Shown: positions 41,053 through 50,140 of the stretch, piece after piece
Numbering within the stretch: position 1 is the first letter of the stretch
How the letters are laid out: each line of letters begins with the position of its first letter
Source: Rhodobiaceae bacterium
GTDB lineage: Bacteria; Pseudomonadota; Alphaproteobacteria; Parvibaculales; Parvibaculaceae
DNA: 64,000 bases
Direction: 5' to 3'
NCBI GenBank assembly: GCA_003330885.1
Contig: CP030277.1
Span: 2,840,001 to 2,904,000 of the forward strand
Program-made: the position numbers and the translations under genes
The notes under the pieces: model-generated
Told to the model about the DNA's origin: nothing
The model's input: the letters and a program-made list of their open reading frames with translations, nothing else
The model's database searches: none

Positions 41053-41580
41053 TTAGGCGCTTTCGTTCTTCTGATCGGTGGAGCTCTTACCGATTTTGTC
41101 CAATTCGCGTTTCAGCGCGAGCTCATCCAAACTGGACAGCGGAAGGTTTGCAAAAATATCAATCCGCGCCCTGATTTGACGAAACACATCCAGAAAGATC
41201 GCCCGCTTCTCTACGTCCGGACCTTCAAAAGCAGCCGGGTCTTCAAACGGCCAATGGGCGCTCGCAGGATGCCCTGGCCAAACCGGACAGACTTCTCCAG
41301 CTGCATTGTCACAAACCGTAAAAATGAAATCCATCTGCGGCGCATCATCAGCAGCAAACTCATCCCACGACTTGGACCGCAGACCATCGACAGAGATCTT
41401 CGCAATCTTGAGCGTTTCCAAAGCCGTCTCATTGGGCGCACCTGTCGGCTGGCTTCCCGCCGAGAACGCCTGAAAGGACGCTCCCGGTAGGGAATTAAGA
41501 TAGGCCTCCGCAAGCAGACTGCGTGCGGAGTTACCGGTGCATAAGAACAGCACGTTGTAGGGGGTCAATCGGTCACTCAT
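41053..41580 (-). CDS. arsC: Arsenate reductase, thioredoxin-coupled (LMW phosphatase type)
   Basis: The 175-residue protein reduces arsenate to arsenite. The phosphatase loop is CTGNSAR (Cys14 to Arg20) and two further cysteines, Cys90 and Cys98 in FTVCDNAAGEVCPVWPG, fit the three-cysteine relay of thioredoxin-dependent ArsC. The C-terminal 40 residues are a helical extension seen in related proteins. It lies 3 bp after arsI. Confidence 0.93.
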   Translation of the reverse strand: MSDRLTPYNVLFLCTGNSARSLLAEAYLNSLPGASFQAFSAGSQPTGAPNETALETLKIAKISVDGLRSKSWDEFAADDAPQMDFIFTVCDNAAGEVCPVWPGHPASAHWPFEDPAAFEGPDVEKRAIFLDVFRQIRARIDIFANLPLSSLDELALKRELDKIGKSSTDQKNESA

Positions 41581-41583
41581 CGC

Positions 41584-42042
41584 TTAGCAACATCCGCCCT
41601 TGTGCGTGGGCACCGGCGTTTCTCGGACAAGCTCAGTGGCCACGGCTTCGGGTCGCAAGTCGGGTCCCGTTCCCCGCTCTTCCGTCTGGTGTTTCGTGTG
41701 GAAGGCTTCCCACATCACACCGTCCGGGTCTGTCGTCCAGCTCTTTTCTGACTTGTGGTAGCAGCAGGTCGTGACACCTTCAGGAAGATAGGGACCTTCT
41801 GCTTGTTTGAACTGTTCGAAGAGTGGTTCAAGCTCATCTTCGCTCTCAACCTGTATCCCAGCATGATTGAAACCCGTCTCTGACTGTGCAGGCTCCACCA
41901 CGAAATTCACCCGAGGGTCGTCCAACATCCACTTCGCATAATCCTCGCGCTTCGTGGTTGGTTCTTGACCAAACATGGCCGAATAGAAACTGATCGACTT
42001 TTCCAGGTCTGCAACTGCAAAGCTCACATGTAGTCTTTTCAT
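41584..42042 (-). CDS. arsI: ArsI-type C-As lyase (VOC dioxygenase)
   Basis: This vicinal-oxygen-chelate protein of about 152 residues strips the methyl group from trivalent methylarsenicals. Candidate Fe(II) ligands are His5, His60 and Glu112; the arsenic-binding vicinal cysteines are Cys93-Cys94 in TTCCYHKSEKSW. The C-terminus ends in another CC pair. The ATG overlaps the arsR stop as ATGA, with GAGGAGACAGGAAC upstream. Its closeness to arsR and arsC supports ArsI over the related CadI label. Confidence 0.9.
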   Translation of the reverse strand: MKRLHVSFAVADLEKSISFYSAMFGQEPTTKREDYAKWMLDDPRVNFVVEPAQSETGFNHAGIQVESEDELEPLFEQFKQAEGPYLPEGVTTCCYHKSEKSWTTDPDGVMWEAFHTKHQTEERGTGPDLRPEAVATELVRETPVPTHKGGCC

Positions 42043-42371
42043 GTTCCTGTCTCCTCTAGTGCGGGTGCACACGCACCCTGACAACAATCTTCCAAAAGGT
42101 AATCGGCAAGGGCGCGCATGCCGCCGAGATTTGCCGTGTAGATAATCGAGCGTCCATCACGACGCGCAGAAACAAGTCCCGCCCGCGTGAGCTCCTTTAA
42201 ATGAAAGGAGAGGGTCGGCGCTGCGACCCCCAATTGCTCTGCGAGACCGCCAGCTGGCAATCCGGCCTCATCTGCATTTGGCGAATGGGCCCGCACCAGC
42301 GTGCGGAATATCTCCAAACGGGTTTCCTGAGCGAGCGCACCAAGTGCCTCTATAGCGTTTATCATTTCCAT
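42039..42371 (-). CDS. arsR: ArsR-family arsenite-responsive repressor
   Basis: The 110-residue winged-helix repressor has its recognition region at about 39-75 (LAEQLGVAAPTLSFHLKELTRAGL and DGRSIIYTA). Three cysteines near the end, Cys96, Cys97 and Cys101 (EDCCQGAC), resemble the C-terminal cysteine triad reported for Acidithiobacillus ferrooxidans ArsR rather than the CVC of plasmid R773 ArsR. First gene of the operon. The stop and the arsI start share ATGA. Confidence 0.93.
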   Translation of the reverse strand: MEMINAIEALGALAQETRLEIFRTLVRAHSPNADEAGLPAGGLAEQLGVAAPTLSFHLKELTRAGLVSARRDGRSIIYTANLGGMRALADYLLEDCCQGACAPALEETGT

Positions 42372-42380
42372 ATTTTGATA

Positions 42381-42396
42381 ATTATAGAATTATAAT
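42381..42396. promoter_or_regulatory. AT-rich inverted repeat, probable ArsR operator / -10 region
   Basis: ATTATA-GAAT-TATAAT is a perfect 6-bp inverted repeat 10 bp upstream of the arsR ATG, in otherwise GC-rich DNA. The minus strand reads TATAAT, a consensus -10 box, so a bound ArsR would cover the promoter. TTGAAA at 42406-42401 on the minus strand is a possible -35 with short spacing. Confidence 0.6.
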
Positions 42397-42495
42397 GACA
42401 TTTCAACCCCTACCCCTCAAAAAGTCGATAAACCTGACAGGACGCGCAGTTTTGCTAGGGTGGGCAGACAATTTTATTGATGAAGGGGAGAGAAG

Positions 42496-42798
42496 ATGAT
42501 CGTCATTACCGGACAGGCCGCCATTGCCGCCGACAAGCTTGAGGCCTTCCGCCCCGTGGCAGAACGACAAGTCACCCTCTCCCGGAAGGAAGAGGGCTGC
42601 CTCAACTATGGCTATTATGAAGATGCTATGGCGCCGGGAACCTTCCTCTTCTACGAAGAATGGAAAGACCAGGCCGCTGTCGATTTTCACTTTGCTCAAG
42701 CCTATTGCCTGGAATTCATGGCAGCGGCTGGGGACCTCTCCTCAACGCCACCCAAGGTCAATATTCATCAGGTCGAAAACACGCAAGTGATTGGCTAA
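42496..42798 (+). CDS. Antibiotic biosynthesis monooxygenase (ABM) domain protein
   Basis: The 100-residue single ABM domain reads IVITGQAAIAADKLEAF, EEGCLNYGYYED and FLFYEEWKDQAAVDFH. Proteins of this fold oxidise quinols or degrade haem, or have no known substrate. The ATG has GGGGAGAGAAG upstream. Divergent from arsR with 124 bp between; nothing ties it to arsenic chemistry. Confidence 0.85.
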   Translation: MIVITGQAAIAADKLEAFRPVAERQVTLSRKEEGCLNYGYYEDAMAPGTFLFYEEWKDQAAVDFHFAQAYCLEFMAAAGDLSSTPPKVNIHQVENTQVIG

Positions 42799-42821
42799 GT
42801 CGCTGGCGACACCACACCGCA

Positions 42822-42863
42822 TAAAAGAAAACGCCCTCCCCTTCGATCAGAAAGAGAGGGCGT
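42822..42863 (-). terminator. Terminator after the YbjN-domain gene
   Basis: ACGCCCTC (42831-42838) pairs with GAGGGCGT (42856-42863). On the minus strand the stem is followed by TTTTCTTTTAT. It lies between convergent genes and ends the minus-strand transcript; on the plus strand the T-run is poor. Confidence 0.75.
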
Positions 42864-42888
42864 CTTAGGTCTAGAAAACGAGTAAGGC

Positions 42889-43389
42889 TTAGCCTTCCCA
42901 CTCGATCAGATCTTCAAACTTGTCGACCACCTCACCAAAGGTCGCAACCGTATTGATGAAGTTCACATCAGAGATACCGCCTTCCAGCGTGACCCATTGC
43001 TCGATCACGGGATCGTTCTCATCGTCGATATAGGCCTGGCTGAAGCGCTCACCGGCGTTGAAATCATTGATCGCTTTGTAGCTAGGGCGATTATCCATAG
43101 ACCAACCCACATAGAGCTGCAGGAACTCACATGCCTTGCCCGTCTTGCCGCATTCATAGAAATAGATGACAGCATTTGAGTCCGCGAGTTTGAAGTTCAG
43201 GATCGGCAGATCCTCATAATCCGTATCGGCGATATGAACATCTTCATACCCGTTATCCCGAAGCATCTCGACAATGTCATTGGGTTCAATTGTCCCGATA
43301 TATTCAGCAGCGCTTGCAGGTGCGGCGGCAATGCCCATCGTTCCAAGAGTAAATAGCGCTGCGCCGAAAAGGCGTTTTATCTGGTTCAC
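42889..43389 (-). CDS. Exported YbjN-domain protein
   Basis: The 166-residue protein has a clear signal peptide (about 1-27, ending ASAAE). The rest matches the YbjN/type III chaperone-like fold: IVEMLRDNGYEDVHI, an acidic DYEDLPILNF strand and FYECGKTGKACEFLQLYVGW with two cysteines that could pair in the periplasm. The function is unknown. The start is GTG 43389 with AGGAG 9 nt upstream. Confidence 0.8.
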   Translation of the reverse strand: MNQIKRLFGAALFTLGTMGIAAAPASAAEYIGTIEPNDIVEMLRDNGYEDVHIADTDYEDLPILNFKLADSNAVIYFYECGKTGKACEFLQLYVGWSMDNRPSYKAINDFNAGERFSQAYIDDENDPVIEQWVTLEGGISDVNFINTVATFGEVVDKFEDLIEWEG

Positions 43390-43513
43390 TGTCCAGGCTC
43401 CTATGTTGCGTACCCCGTTTAGATATCACTCTACCTCACCCAAAACCCTATGCAAACTATGTGCATGCGTTTCGCGGAGAATGGTGGTTTTTCCTGCGCC
43501 TCCGCGCTGACGG

Positions 43514-44887
43514 TCAGTCTGCCGGCGCGCCAATGGCACCCGACCAGTCCACCGATCGCGTGGCATACATCGTGAGTGCCAGCACGCCAAAGGCAATCAG
43601 CGCGCCCACCAAAAGCGCGTAAGCCGCGACCTGCAGAATAATATAGAGCAACCCATAAAGCCCAAGCAGGGAGAGTGCTGCGATTGCACCGCGTCGGACC
43701 TGACCAAAGATGGCGGACACATAGCCACCATTGAGCGCCGCCACCGCTCCACTTGCCACGGCATAAGCGGGACCAAACCCAGTGACTTCAGCAAAGGCGA
43801 GCAGGAGCACATAAAAGATCACCAGGCCAAACCCGAACAATACATACTGAACCGCATGCACCCGGGTTCCCGCCCGAAGCTCCAGCAGAAAAACGGCAAG
43901 GAACCCAGTCGCCAGAAACAGGATGGCGTATTTGGCCGACCGCGAGACAAGCTGATAGCTGTCTGCCTCTTCCACAAAGCCCACCTTCACAGCCTTCGCA
44001 AACAGGGGCGAAATGTTCTGATCTGAATAGCGCCAGAACTGGGGATAGGAGCGCGCCACATAGGGCACAGACCAATCGGCCTCAAACCCGTCAGCGCTCA
44101 GGACATACGTGTCGGGCAAATAGCCACCACCAAAACTCGGATGCTGCCAGTCAGACGTCATGCGGATGGAACTTGTCTGCCCCACAGGGGCGAAGCTTAA
44201 AGACTGCGTGCCATTGAACGCCATCGTCACCGAGAAAAACAGAGTTTCTTCCAAGGCTCCGTCCGGCAAAGACAGATGAAGCCCGCCATACCCGTCGCTT
44301 TGCGGGAGGTTGAGACTGGGAACAAAATCAACCGGCGTTGGCGCCGCCCCAAGGCGGAGACCCGGCACTTCGCGAAGGCCCGTCGGGTCTTGAATACGAA
44401 GCGCAATAAAGGCATCCCCCCATTGCGGTGCATAACCTTCCGGCAGACGCTCCATGATTTTGTCGCGGGCAGGAAAGCGTCCCTCAATCAGAGTATCAGC
44501 GTGATAGACCGGCACTTCATAAATGGCACGCTCACGGAGTGAGACCTCACTGCGCACTGTCGCTGTCATCTCATCGGGCAGGACAATCAGAAAATCTTTT
44601 CGCGACACATTCGTCGTGACGCCATTCTGTGTGTTCGTAAAACTGCCTCTGAAGGGCACCACCAGGAAGGGCCCTGCGACGCTCTGCTCCGCACCCCAGC
44701 TTTCGGCTACTTCCTGCACAACCTGGACTTCGTAACTCTGACGGTCCTCGATCAACATCCAGACAAAGAGCATCGGGATCATGAGCGCAAGCGTCAGCCC
44801 GCAAATGACAAAGAACTTCACTCCCGGACTGTGTAGTGACGGGCGAAGGGACGGACGGACGGTGGATGATTGATCGATGGCAGACAT
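43514..44887 (-). CDS. creD: Inner membrane protein CreD
   Basis: This CreD-family membrane protein has about 457 residues. One helix near the N-terminus (FFVICGLTLALMIPMLFVWML) is followed by a large periplasmic domain and about five C-terminal helices. E. coli CreD is induced by the CreBC two-component system and affects envelope integrity and colicin tolerance. No creB or creC is in the window. ATG 44887 is set by AGGGGAAC 6 nt upstream; an earlier in-frame start at 44914 is less likely. Confidence 0.88.
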   Translation of the reverse strand: MSAIDQSSTVRPSLRPSLHSPGVKFFVICGLTLALMIPMLFVWMLIEDRQSYEVQVVQEVAESWGAEQSVAGPFLVVPFRGSFTNTQNGVTTNVSRKDFLIVLPDEMTATVRSEVSLRERAIYEVPVYHADTLIEGRFPARDKIMERLPEGYAPQWGDAFIALRIQDPTGLREVPGLRLGAAPTPVDFVPSLNLPQSDGYGGLHLSLPDGALEETLFFSVTMAFNGTQSLSFAPVGQTSSIRMTSDWQHPSFGGGYLPDTYVLSADGFEADWSVPYVARSYPQFWRYSDQNISPLFAKAVKVGFVEEADSYQLVSRSAKYAILFLATGFLAVFLLELRAGTRVHAVQYVLFGFGLVIFYVLLLAFAEVTGFGPAYAVASGAVAALNGGYVSAIFGQVRRGAIAALSLLGLYGLLYIILQVAAYALLVGALIAFGVLALTMYATRSVDWSGAIGAPAD

Positions 44888-45067
44888 GAAATGTTCCCCT
44901 GAAGATGACAGCAAACACTTTCATGTCTCATCCGGGCAGCACTTGGACCCGACTGCGGCAACCCGTAGGTTCATTTAAGGCGATGTCGTGGCACGAGTAC
45001 GTGTCAGCCAATCACTTTAAGGTCAATGTTTTCATTGGCAAACAATATGTAATCCGATTAATGCGGA

Positions 45068-46234
45068 TTAGGGCGAAGGAGGATGCGGCGAAATATGTTT
45101 CGCCCCATCTAGCTTAGCGTTTTCGAAACTCACATTATTTAACTTAGCCTCAGAAAAATCTGCCCCAGACAGGTTCGCACTTTCAAAATTAGTCTCGAGG
45201 CAACCGCTTCCAAAGAACGTTGCGCCCTGCAAATTTGCGACGGCAAAATTTGTCCTTAAGAGTTCGCTAGAGTTAAATCTGGTTCTCACCAGTCGCGCTC
45301 CATGAAACTTCGAGAAAGCCAAATCTGCCCTTGAAAAATCTGCAGTCTGAAGAAAAGCCTCCTCAAAATGAGCACCTTCGAGCCTAGCATCCGCAAAATA
45401 GGCCATGTTCATCTCGGCCCCCGTTGCGAGGAAACCTCTTAGTGTAGCATTTCTAAAACTAGCCGAGTTTGCAGACGTATTTGAAAAGTCAGCCTTGTCC
45501 ATGGATGAGTAGTCAAAATTCGAACTATCCAATCGGAACCAAGAGAAGTCCGCCTCTGGTAAAACCAAGCCGCCAAAGTCGACCCTCTGGAGGTCAATCT
45601 TCCCAGAAACTCTAATCTCGTGTTTCTTATCAAGAATTCTGATCAGGACAGTGAGAGCAGCAACAACATCCAATTCGGGCCCAGTGGGAATTGTCATATT
45701 CAGTTCATCGGAGACAGACGAATGGTCGCGAATGAACGCTGCAAGCATCGACGATATTGCTTCTAAATCACGCCCGCTATCTTTCGCGATCCGTTCCAAC
45801 GCATAAACTGCGCCCAGTCGAACAGATAGTTTCTCGTTACCCAATTGTTCAACAGCCCTCGTGAAACGCTCGGTGATTTGCGACTGCTCCGAGAGCTTTC
45901 TGGTTTCCTCTGCAATCCTAGCTTGCTCATCAAGCGCTTTGGTTCGACGCGCGGCGAGTGAAAGACCGTAGAGACCAGCCGCACCAGCTGCGACGGTAGC
46001 CAACGACCAGAGAAGATTGCGCATGCCTTCCGGGTCAGCGCTCCAAAAAGCGACAGTGAGGAAGTCTCCCTCCGCTGTCCGGCCCAGCAGCAACCATGTA
46101 ACGATGACCGCACCGAAGCCAAAACCGAGATAAGGCACAGGCGAACGCACGACGCTTCTACAAATCCGCTCAAGGTCGCAGATCAGATCATCTATCAGTT
46201 CCCAGATTATGTAGATCGGGTTCATAGGCTCCAT
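45068..46234 (-). CDS. Membrane protein with pentapeptide repeats
   Basis: The 388 residues have two N-terminal membrane helices (about 35-50 and 70-93), a helical linker containing RFTRAVEQLGNEKLSVRLGA then VYALERIAKDS, which is common before such repeats, and a C-terminal right-handed beta-helix of A(D/N)(L/F)xx repeats (about 220-380; for example ADFSNTSANSASF, ANLSGADFSEAKL). The DNA is visibly richer in A and T than its neighbours, which suggests acquisition. No role can be assigned; pentapeptide proteins range from topoisomerase protection to scaffolding. Confidence 0.85.
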   Translation of the reverse strand: MEPMNPIYIIWELIDDLICDLERICRSVVRSPVPYLGFGFGAVIVTWLLLGRTAEGDFLTVAFWSADPEGMRNLLWSLATVAAGAAGLYGLSLAARRTKALDEQARIAEETRKLSEQSQITERFTRAVEQLGNEKLSVRLGAVYALERIAKDSGRDLEAISSMLAAFIRDHSSVSDELNMTIPTGPELDVVAALTVLIRILDKKHEIRVSGKIDLQRVDFGGLVLPEADFSWFRLDSSNFDYSSMDKADFSNTSANSASFRNATLRGFLATGAEMNMAYFADARLEGAHFEEAFLQTADFSRADLAFSKFHGARLVRTRFNSSELLRTNFAVANLQGATFFGSGCLETNFESANLSGADFSEAKLNNVSFENAKLDGAKHISPHPPSP

Positions 46235-46316
46235 CCAAAATAGCCATTTTGAACAGGACTCCCGATTCTCGGGGCTGCGTCAAGGCGAGTACACAGGTTT
46301 TCCACCACACTCCACC

Positions 46317-46407
46317 GTCATTGCCGGACTTGTTCCGGCAATCCAGGGGCTTGGGGCACGGCAGGCATTTCCTTGCCCTGGATACCCGGGACAAGCCCGG
46401 GTATGAC
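46317..46407. repeat. Inverted pair of 28-bp palindromic units (REP-like)
   Basis: The left unit 46317-46344 runs GTCATTGCCGGA-CTTGT-TCCGGCAATCC; the right unit 46380-46407 is a diverged inverted copy. Each unit folds as a perfect 9-bp stem with a 5-nt loop. A similar pair with the same frame (GTCA..CTTG..TCC) lies at 63062-63139. The element sits between the pentapeptide gene and sdhB. Confidence 0.8.
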
Positions 46408-46452
46408 AGCAGCGCGTGTGGCAGCCGGTTTGGGAAAATTCTTGCTCCAAAC

Positions 46453-46486
46453 CAAAAAAGCCGCCACCTGTGTCAGGCAGCGGCCT
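46453..46486 (-). terminator. Rho-independent terminator of sdhCDAB
   Basis: On the minus strand GCCGCTGCCTG pairs with CAGGTGGCGGC around a 3-nt loop, with one non-canonical pair, and is followed by T6. It lies 25 bp after the sdhB stop. Confidence 0.93.
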
Positions 46487-46511
46487 TTGAACCTTGGAAC
46501 GCGCGGAACAA

Positions 46512-47291
46512 TCAGACGCGGCGTTCGACCATCATCTTCTTGATCTCGGCAATGGCCTTGGCAGGGCTTAGGCCCTTCGGGCAGGCTTTCGCACAGTTCA
46601 TGATCGTGTGGCAGCGATAAAGCCGGAACGGGTCTTCCAGATTATCAAGACGCTCACCGGTTGCTTCATCGCGACTGTCGATGAGCCAGCGATAGGCCTG
46701 CAACAAAACAGCTGGTCCCAGATAGCGGTCGCCATTCCACCAGTAAGACGGGCACGACGTGGAACAACAAGCACAGAGAATGCACTCATAAAGACCGTCG
46801 AGCTTCTCGCGATCTTCCGTTGATTGCTTCCACTCTTTTTCCGGCTGCACAGACGTCGTCTGAAGCCACGGCTCAATCGACGCGTGCTGCGCATAAAAGT
46901 TCGTGAGATCCGGCACCAGGTCCTTCACCACATCCATATGCGGCAGCGGATAGATTTTCACCTCACCCTTCACCTCATCAATGCCTTTGGTGCAGGCAAG
47001 TGTATTGGTGCCATCAATATTCATGGCGCAGGAGCCGCAAATGCCTTCCCGGCAGGACCGGCGGAAGGTAAGCGTTGGATCGGTTTCGTTTTTAATCTTG
47101 ATGAGCGCGTCGAGCACCATGGGTCCGCAGCTATCCATGTCGACTTGATATTCATCAATGCTCGGGTCCGCGCCGCCATCCGGGTCGTAGCGATACACCT
47201 TGAATGTGCGCAGGTTCTTCGCGTCCGCTGGCGCGGCGTGCTTTTTGCCTTTTGTGGGCTTGGAGCCTTTAGGCAGTGCTAGTTCAACCAT
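46512..47291 (-). CDS. sdhB: Succinate dehydrogenase iron-sulfur subunit
   Basis: The 259-residue subunit passes electrons from FAD to quinone. The 2Fe-2S ligands are in [16 protein letters not shown] and a later Cys; the 4Fe-4S and 3Fe-4S ligands are in [17 protein letters not shown] and [15 protein letters not shown]. Length is typical and no ligand is missing. Last gene of sdhCDAB. Confidence 0.98.
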   Translation of the reverse strand: MVELALPKGSKPTKGKKHAAPADAKNLRTFKVYRYDPDGGADPSIDEYQVDMDSCGPMVLDALIKIKNETDPTLTFRRSCREGICGSCAMNIDGTNTLACTKGIDEVKGEVKIYPLPHMDVVKDLVPDLTNFYAQHASIEPWLQTTSVQPEKEWKQSTEDREKLDGLYECILCACCSTSCPSYWWNGDRYLGPAVLLQAYRWLIDSRDEATGERLDNLEDPFRLYRCHTIMNCAKACPKGLSPAKAIAEIKKMMVERRV

Positions 47292-47309
47292 CTGTCTCTC
47301 CTCGCCGCC

Positions 47310-49106
47310 TTAGTAAACGCGTTCTTTGGGTTCGATATAGTCGACTTCATTCGTCATCGTGTAGGTGTGCACGGGACGATAGGTCAGCTTCACGTTCCGG
47401 GCATCATCAACCCATGAAAGCGTGTGCTTCATCCAGTTTTCATCATCTCGGGTATCGAAGTCTTCCCGCGCGTGGCCGCCGCGGCTTTCCTTCCGCGCGT
47501 CCGCGCCATTCATCGTGGCACGGGCCTGAATAATGAGATTGTCGAACTCAAGCGTTTCAATAAGATCGGAATTCCAGATGAGCGACCGGTCGGTGACGCC
47601 AATGTCTTCCGACCCCGCATGAACCTGCTCCATGAGCTTCACGCCTTCTTCCAGAACATCACCGGTCCGGTAGACCGCGCAATTATTCTGCATCACCCGC
47701 TGCATGCGACCACGCAGCTCGGCAGTCGGCGTGCTGCCCTTGGCATTGCGGAAGTGATCAAGACGCTCAATCGAGTTCTGACCGGCATTTTTCGGCAACG
47801 GCTTGGTTGGTCCACCTGCGGTGAGTTTCTCACCGGCGCGAAGACCCGCCGCCCGGCCAAACACAACCAGGTCGATAAGGGAGTTTGAACCAAGGCGGTT
47901 CGCCCCGTGAACCGACACGCAGGCCGCTTCACCAATGGCCATAAGACCCTGAACCGTTTTCTCCGGATCGTTTGGATCGCCTGCGATCACTTCCCCATGA
48001 TAGTTCGTGGGGATGCCACCCATATTATAGTGGACCGTTGGGATAACCGGGATCGGCTCTTTGGTCACGTCTACGCCAGCAAAGATACGGGCAGACTCTG
48101 AAATACCTGGCAGGCGGGCTGCGAGAATTTCCGGGTCCAAATGATCGAGATGCAGGAAGATGTGGTCATTCTCCGCACCAACGCCACGGCCTTCACGGAT
48201 TTCCATGGTCATGGAGCGTGAGACCACATCGCGGGAGGCCAAGTCTTTCGCCGACGGTGCGTAGCGTTCCATGAAACGCTCACCTTCGGAATTGACGAGA
48301 TAACCGCCTTCCCCACGAGAGCCTTCAGTGATCAAACAGCCTGATCCATAAATGCCCGTTGGGTGGAACTGCACAAACTCCATGTCCTGAAGCGGCAGGC
48401 CAGCTCGAAGCGCCATCGCATTGCCATCACCAGTGCACGTGTGAGCAGATGTCGCTGAGAAATAGGCCCGGCCATAACCGCCCGTCGCCAGGATCGTCTC
48501 GTTACTGTGGAAACGATGCAGCGTGCCATCATCCATTTTGAGCGCGACAACACCGACGCACGCCCCTTCATCATCCATGATGAGGTCGATGGCGAAATAT
48601 TCAATGAAGAACTCCGCATCATAGCGGAGCGACTGGCCGTAAAGCGTGTGCAGGATCGCGTGACCAGTCCGGTCCGCCGCCGCACAGGTGCGCTGCGCAA
48701 TGCCCTTGCCATATTCCGTTGTCATGCCACCGAAAGGACGCTGATAGATCTTGCCTTCCTCCGTCCGGCTGAAGGGAACACCAAAGTGCTCCAGCTCATA
48801 AACAGCTTCCGGCGCATTGCGGCAGAGATATTCAATCGCGTCCTGATCGCCCAGCCAGTCTGACCCCTTTACGGTGTCATACATGTGCCATTTCCAGTCG
48901 TCCTGGCCCATATTGCCGAGCGCTGCGGAAATGCCACCCTGCGCCGCAACCGTGTGCGAGCGCGTCGGGAAGACCTTGGTGATGTTCGCGGTCTTAAGAC
49001 CCGCCTGCGCGCAGCCCAAAGTCGCACGAAGACCAGCACCGCCGGCACCCACCACGACCACATCGAATGTGTGATCTGTAAACTCGTATTCTGTCGAGGC
49101 GCTCAT
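47310..49106 (-). CDS. sdhA: Succinate dehydrogenase flavoprotein subunit
   Basis: The 598-residue flavoprotein oxidises succinate to fumarate. It has the FAD fold [14 protein letters not shown], the covalent-FAD histidine in [10 protein letters not shown], the catalytic [21 protein letters not shown], and [19 protein letters not shown]. The end [13 protein letters not shown]-like tail ([13 protein letters not shown]) is standard. sdhB follows 18 bp later. Confidence 0.98.
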   Translation of the reverse strand: MSASTEYEFTDHTFDVVVVGAGGAGLRATLGCAQAGLKTANITKVFPTRSHTVAAQGGISAALGNMGQDDWKWHMYDTVKGSDWLGDQDAIEYLCRNAPEAVYELEHFGVPFSRTEEGKIYQRPFGGMTTEYGKGIAQRTCAAADRTGHAILHTLYGQSLRYDAEFFIEYFAIDLIMDDEGACVGVVALKMDDGTLHRFHSNETILATGGYGRAYFSATSAHTCTGDGNAMALRAGLPLQDMEFVQFHPTGIYGSGCLITEGSRGEGGYLVNSEGERFMERYAPSAKDLASRDVVSRSMTMEIREGRGVGAENDHIFLHLDHLDPEILAARLPGISESARIFAGVDVTKEPIPVIPTVHYNMGGIPTNYHGEVIAGDPNDPEKTVQGLMAIGEAACVSVHGANRLGSNSLIDLVVFGRAAGLRAGEKLTAGGPTKPLPKNAGQNSIERLDHFRNAKGSTPTAELRGRMQRVMQNNCAVYRTGDVLEEGVKLMEQVHAGSEDIGVTDRSLIWNSDLIETLEFDNLIIQARATMNGADARKESRGGHAREDFDTRDDENWMKHTLSWVDDARNVKLTYRPVHTYTMTNEVDYIEPKERVY

Positions 49107-49135
49107 CGCCGTCTCCTACCAATTCAGCTAATGGG

Positions 49136-49519
49136 TCAGCCGCCAAAGCCGAGCTTCAGCACTGCATAGATGCAGGCCAGGCCTACCACTGCCGCGAAAA
49201 AATTATTGCCGATGATGGAGAGCAGCTTCATGCCCTCGCCATTCACATAATCCTCGATGATCTCCTTCATGCCGATGCGCATGTGATAGACGCCCGACAG
49301 AATGAGAAGCAGGAAGAGGATCGAAACCACCGGCATGGAAAGATAGGCTTTGACCGTCGCATAGTCCCCGCCGACAAGTGCCACGACCGATGCAAGGGCA
49401 AAGATGACCAGCGGAACATTGGCGACAGCGGTTAGCCGCTGCAGCCAGAAACTGTCTGTGCCGGACTTTGCCGACCCATGACCACGAACGCGGGAAAGAG
49501 GGGTGCGCATGTCAGCCAT
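49136..49519 (-). CDS. sdhD: Succinate dehydrogenase membrane anchor subunit D
   Basis: The protein has about 127 residues and three membrane helices (VPLVIFALASVVALVG, VVSILFLLLILSGVYHMRIG, FFAAVVGLACIYAVL). The haem/quinone region HMRIGMKEIIEDYV is visible. ATG 49519 has AGGAGGGC just upstream, inside the end of sdhC, and begins 1 bp after the sdhC stop. ATG 49510 is an alternative. Confidence 0.93.
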   Translation of the reverse strand: MADMRTPLSRVRGHGSAKSGTDSFWLQRLTAVANVPLVIFALASVVALVGGDYATVKAYLSMPVVSILFLLLILSGVYHMRIGMKEIIEDYVNGEGMKLLSIIGNNFFAAVVGLACIYAVLKLGFGG

Positions 49520-49520
49520 C

Positions 49521-49937
49521 TCAGAGCCCTCCTGCCATCGCATAGGCCACGGCCCAGACGATCAATGTGAGAACAATGGATCCTGCAAGCGTGAGACGCG
49601 CCATCCATTCGACAGTGCCAAGCTCAAAGCCCTTGCCCAGATCCCAGACGAAGTGGCGGATACCGCCAAGCAGATGATGGATCAGCGCCCAAGTGTAGCC
49701 GAAGAGCACCAAGCGCCCGAACCATGACGTGGCAACGTCCATGAAGACGCCATAAGCCTCAGGTCCCGTCGCAGCAGCAATCAGCCACCAGGCAAGAAGA
49801 AGTGTGCCGAAATAGAGAGCTCCACCAGTGATGCGATGCACAATCGACATCATCATAGTGAGCATAGGCCGGTAGATCCCCATATGGGGCGACAGCGGCC
49901 GGGCGCGCCCAGGTGCCTTCACAGACGTTTCTGCCAT
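49521..49937 (-). CDS. sdhC: Succinate dehydrogenase cytochrome b556 subunit
   Basis: This 138-residue membrane anchor has three helices. RPLSPHMGIYRP and MMSIVHRITGGALY form the quinone-site start, and LIHHLLGGIRHFVWD carries the haem-ligand histidine. First gene of sdhCDAB; the upstream 203 bp holds the promoter and an unusual palindrome at 50081. Confidence 0.96.
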   Translation of the reverse strand: MAETSVKAPGRARPLSPHMGIYRPMLTMMMSIVHRITGGALYFGTLLLAWWLIAAATGPEAYGVFMDVATSWFGRLVLFGYTWALIHHLLGGIRHFVWDLGKGFELGTVEWMARLTLAGSIVLTLIVWAVAYAMAGGL

Positions 49938-50080
49938 GGTTCTGTCCTTGATAGGTGTCGTCCGGCCTCTCCGCCGGGTGCAGCACCGTTGGGAATATGA
50001 GTCCCGTGTTTAGCGAACAGAGGAGGACAAGGCAAATAACAAGGCCCCAAAGAGGGCCAGTTTTTGGCACTTTTGCTTAG

Positions 50081-50103
50081 TTTTTGCGAGTGTCTCGCAA
50101 AAA
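50081..50103. promoter_or_regulatory. A/T-flanked perfect palindrome upstream of sdhC
   Basis: TTTTTGCGA and TCGCAAAAA flank a 5-nt centre, a perfect 9-bp inverted repeat 144 bp before the sdhC ATG and 37 bp after the STAS-like gene stop. The T-run is on the 5' side of the stem on both strands, so it is not a standard terminator. An operator is possible. Confidence 0.45.
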
Positions 50104-50140
50104 AGTTGCGCCAATGCACGAGTAACTGCCTTCGCTCAGC

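Noticed and set aside
50081-50103. Palindrome before sdhC as a terminator of the STAS-like gene.
   Set aside because: The T-runs precede the stem on both strands instead of following it.
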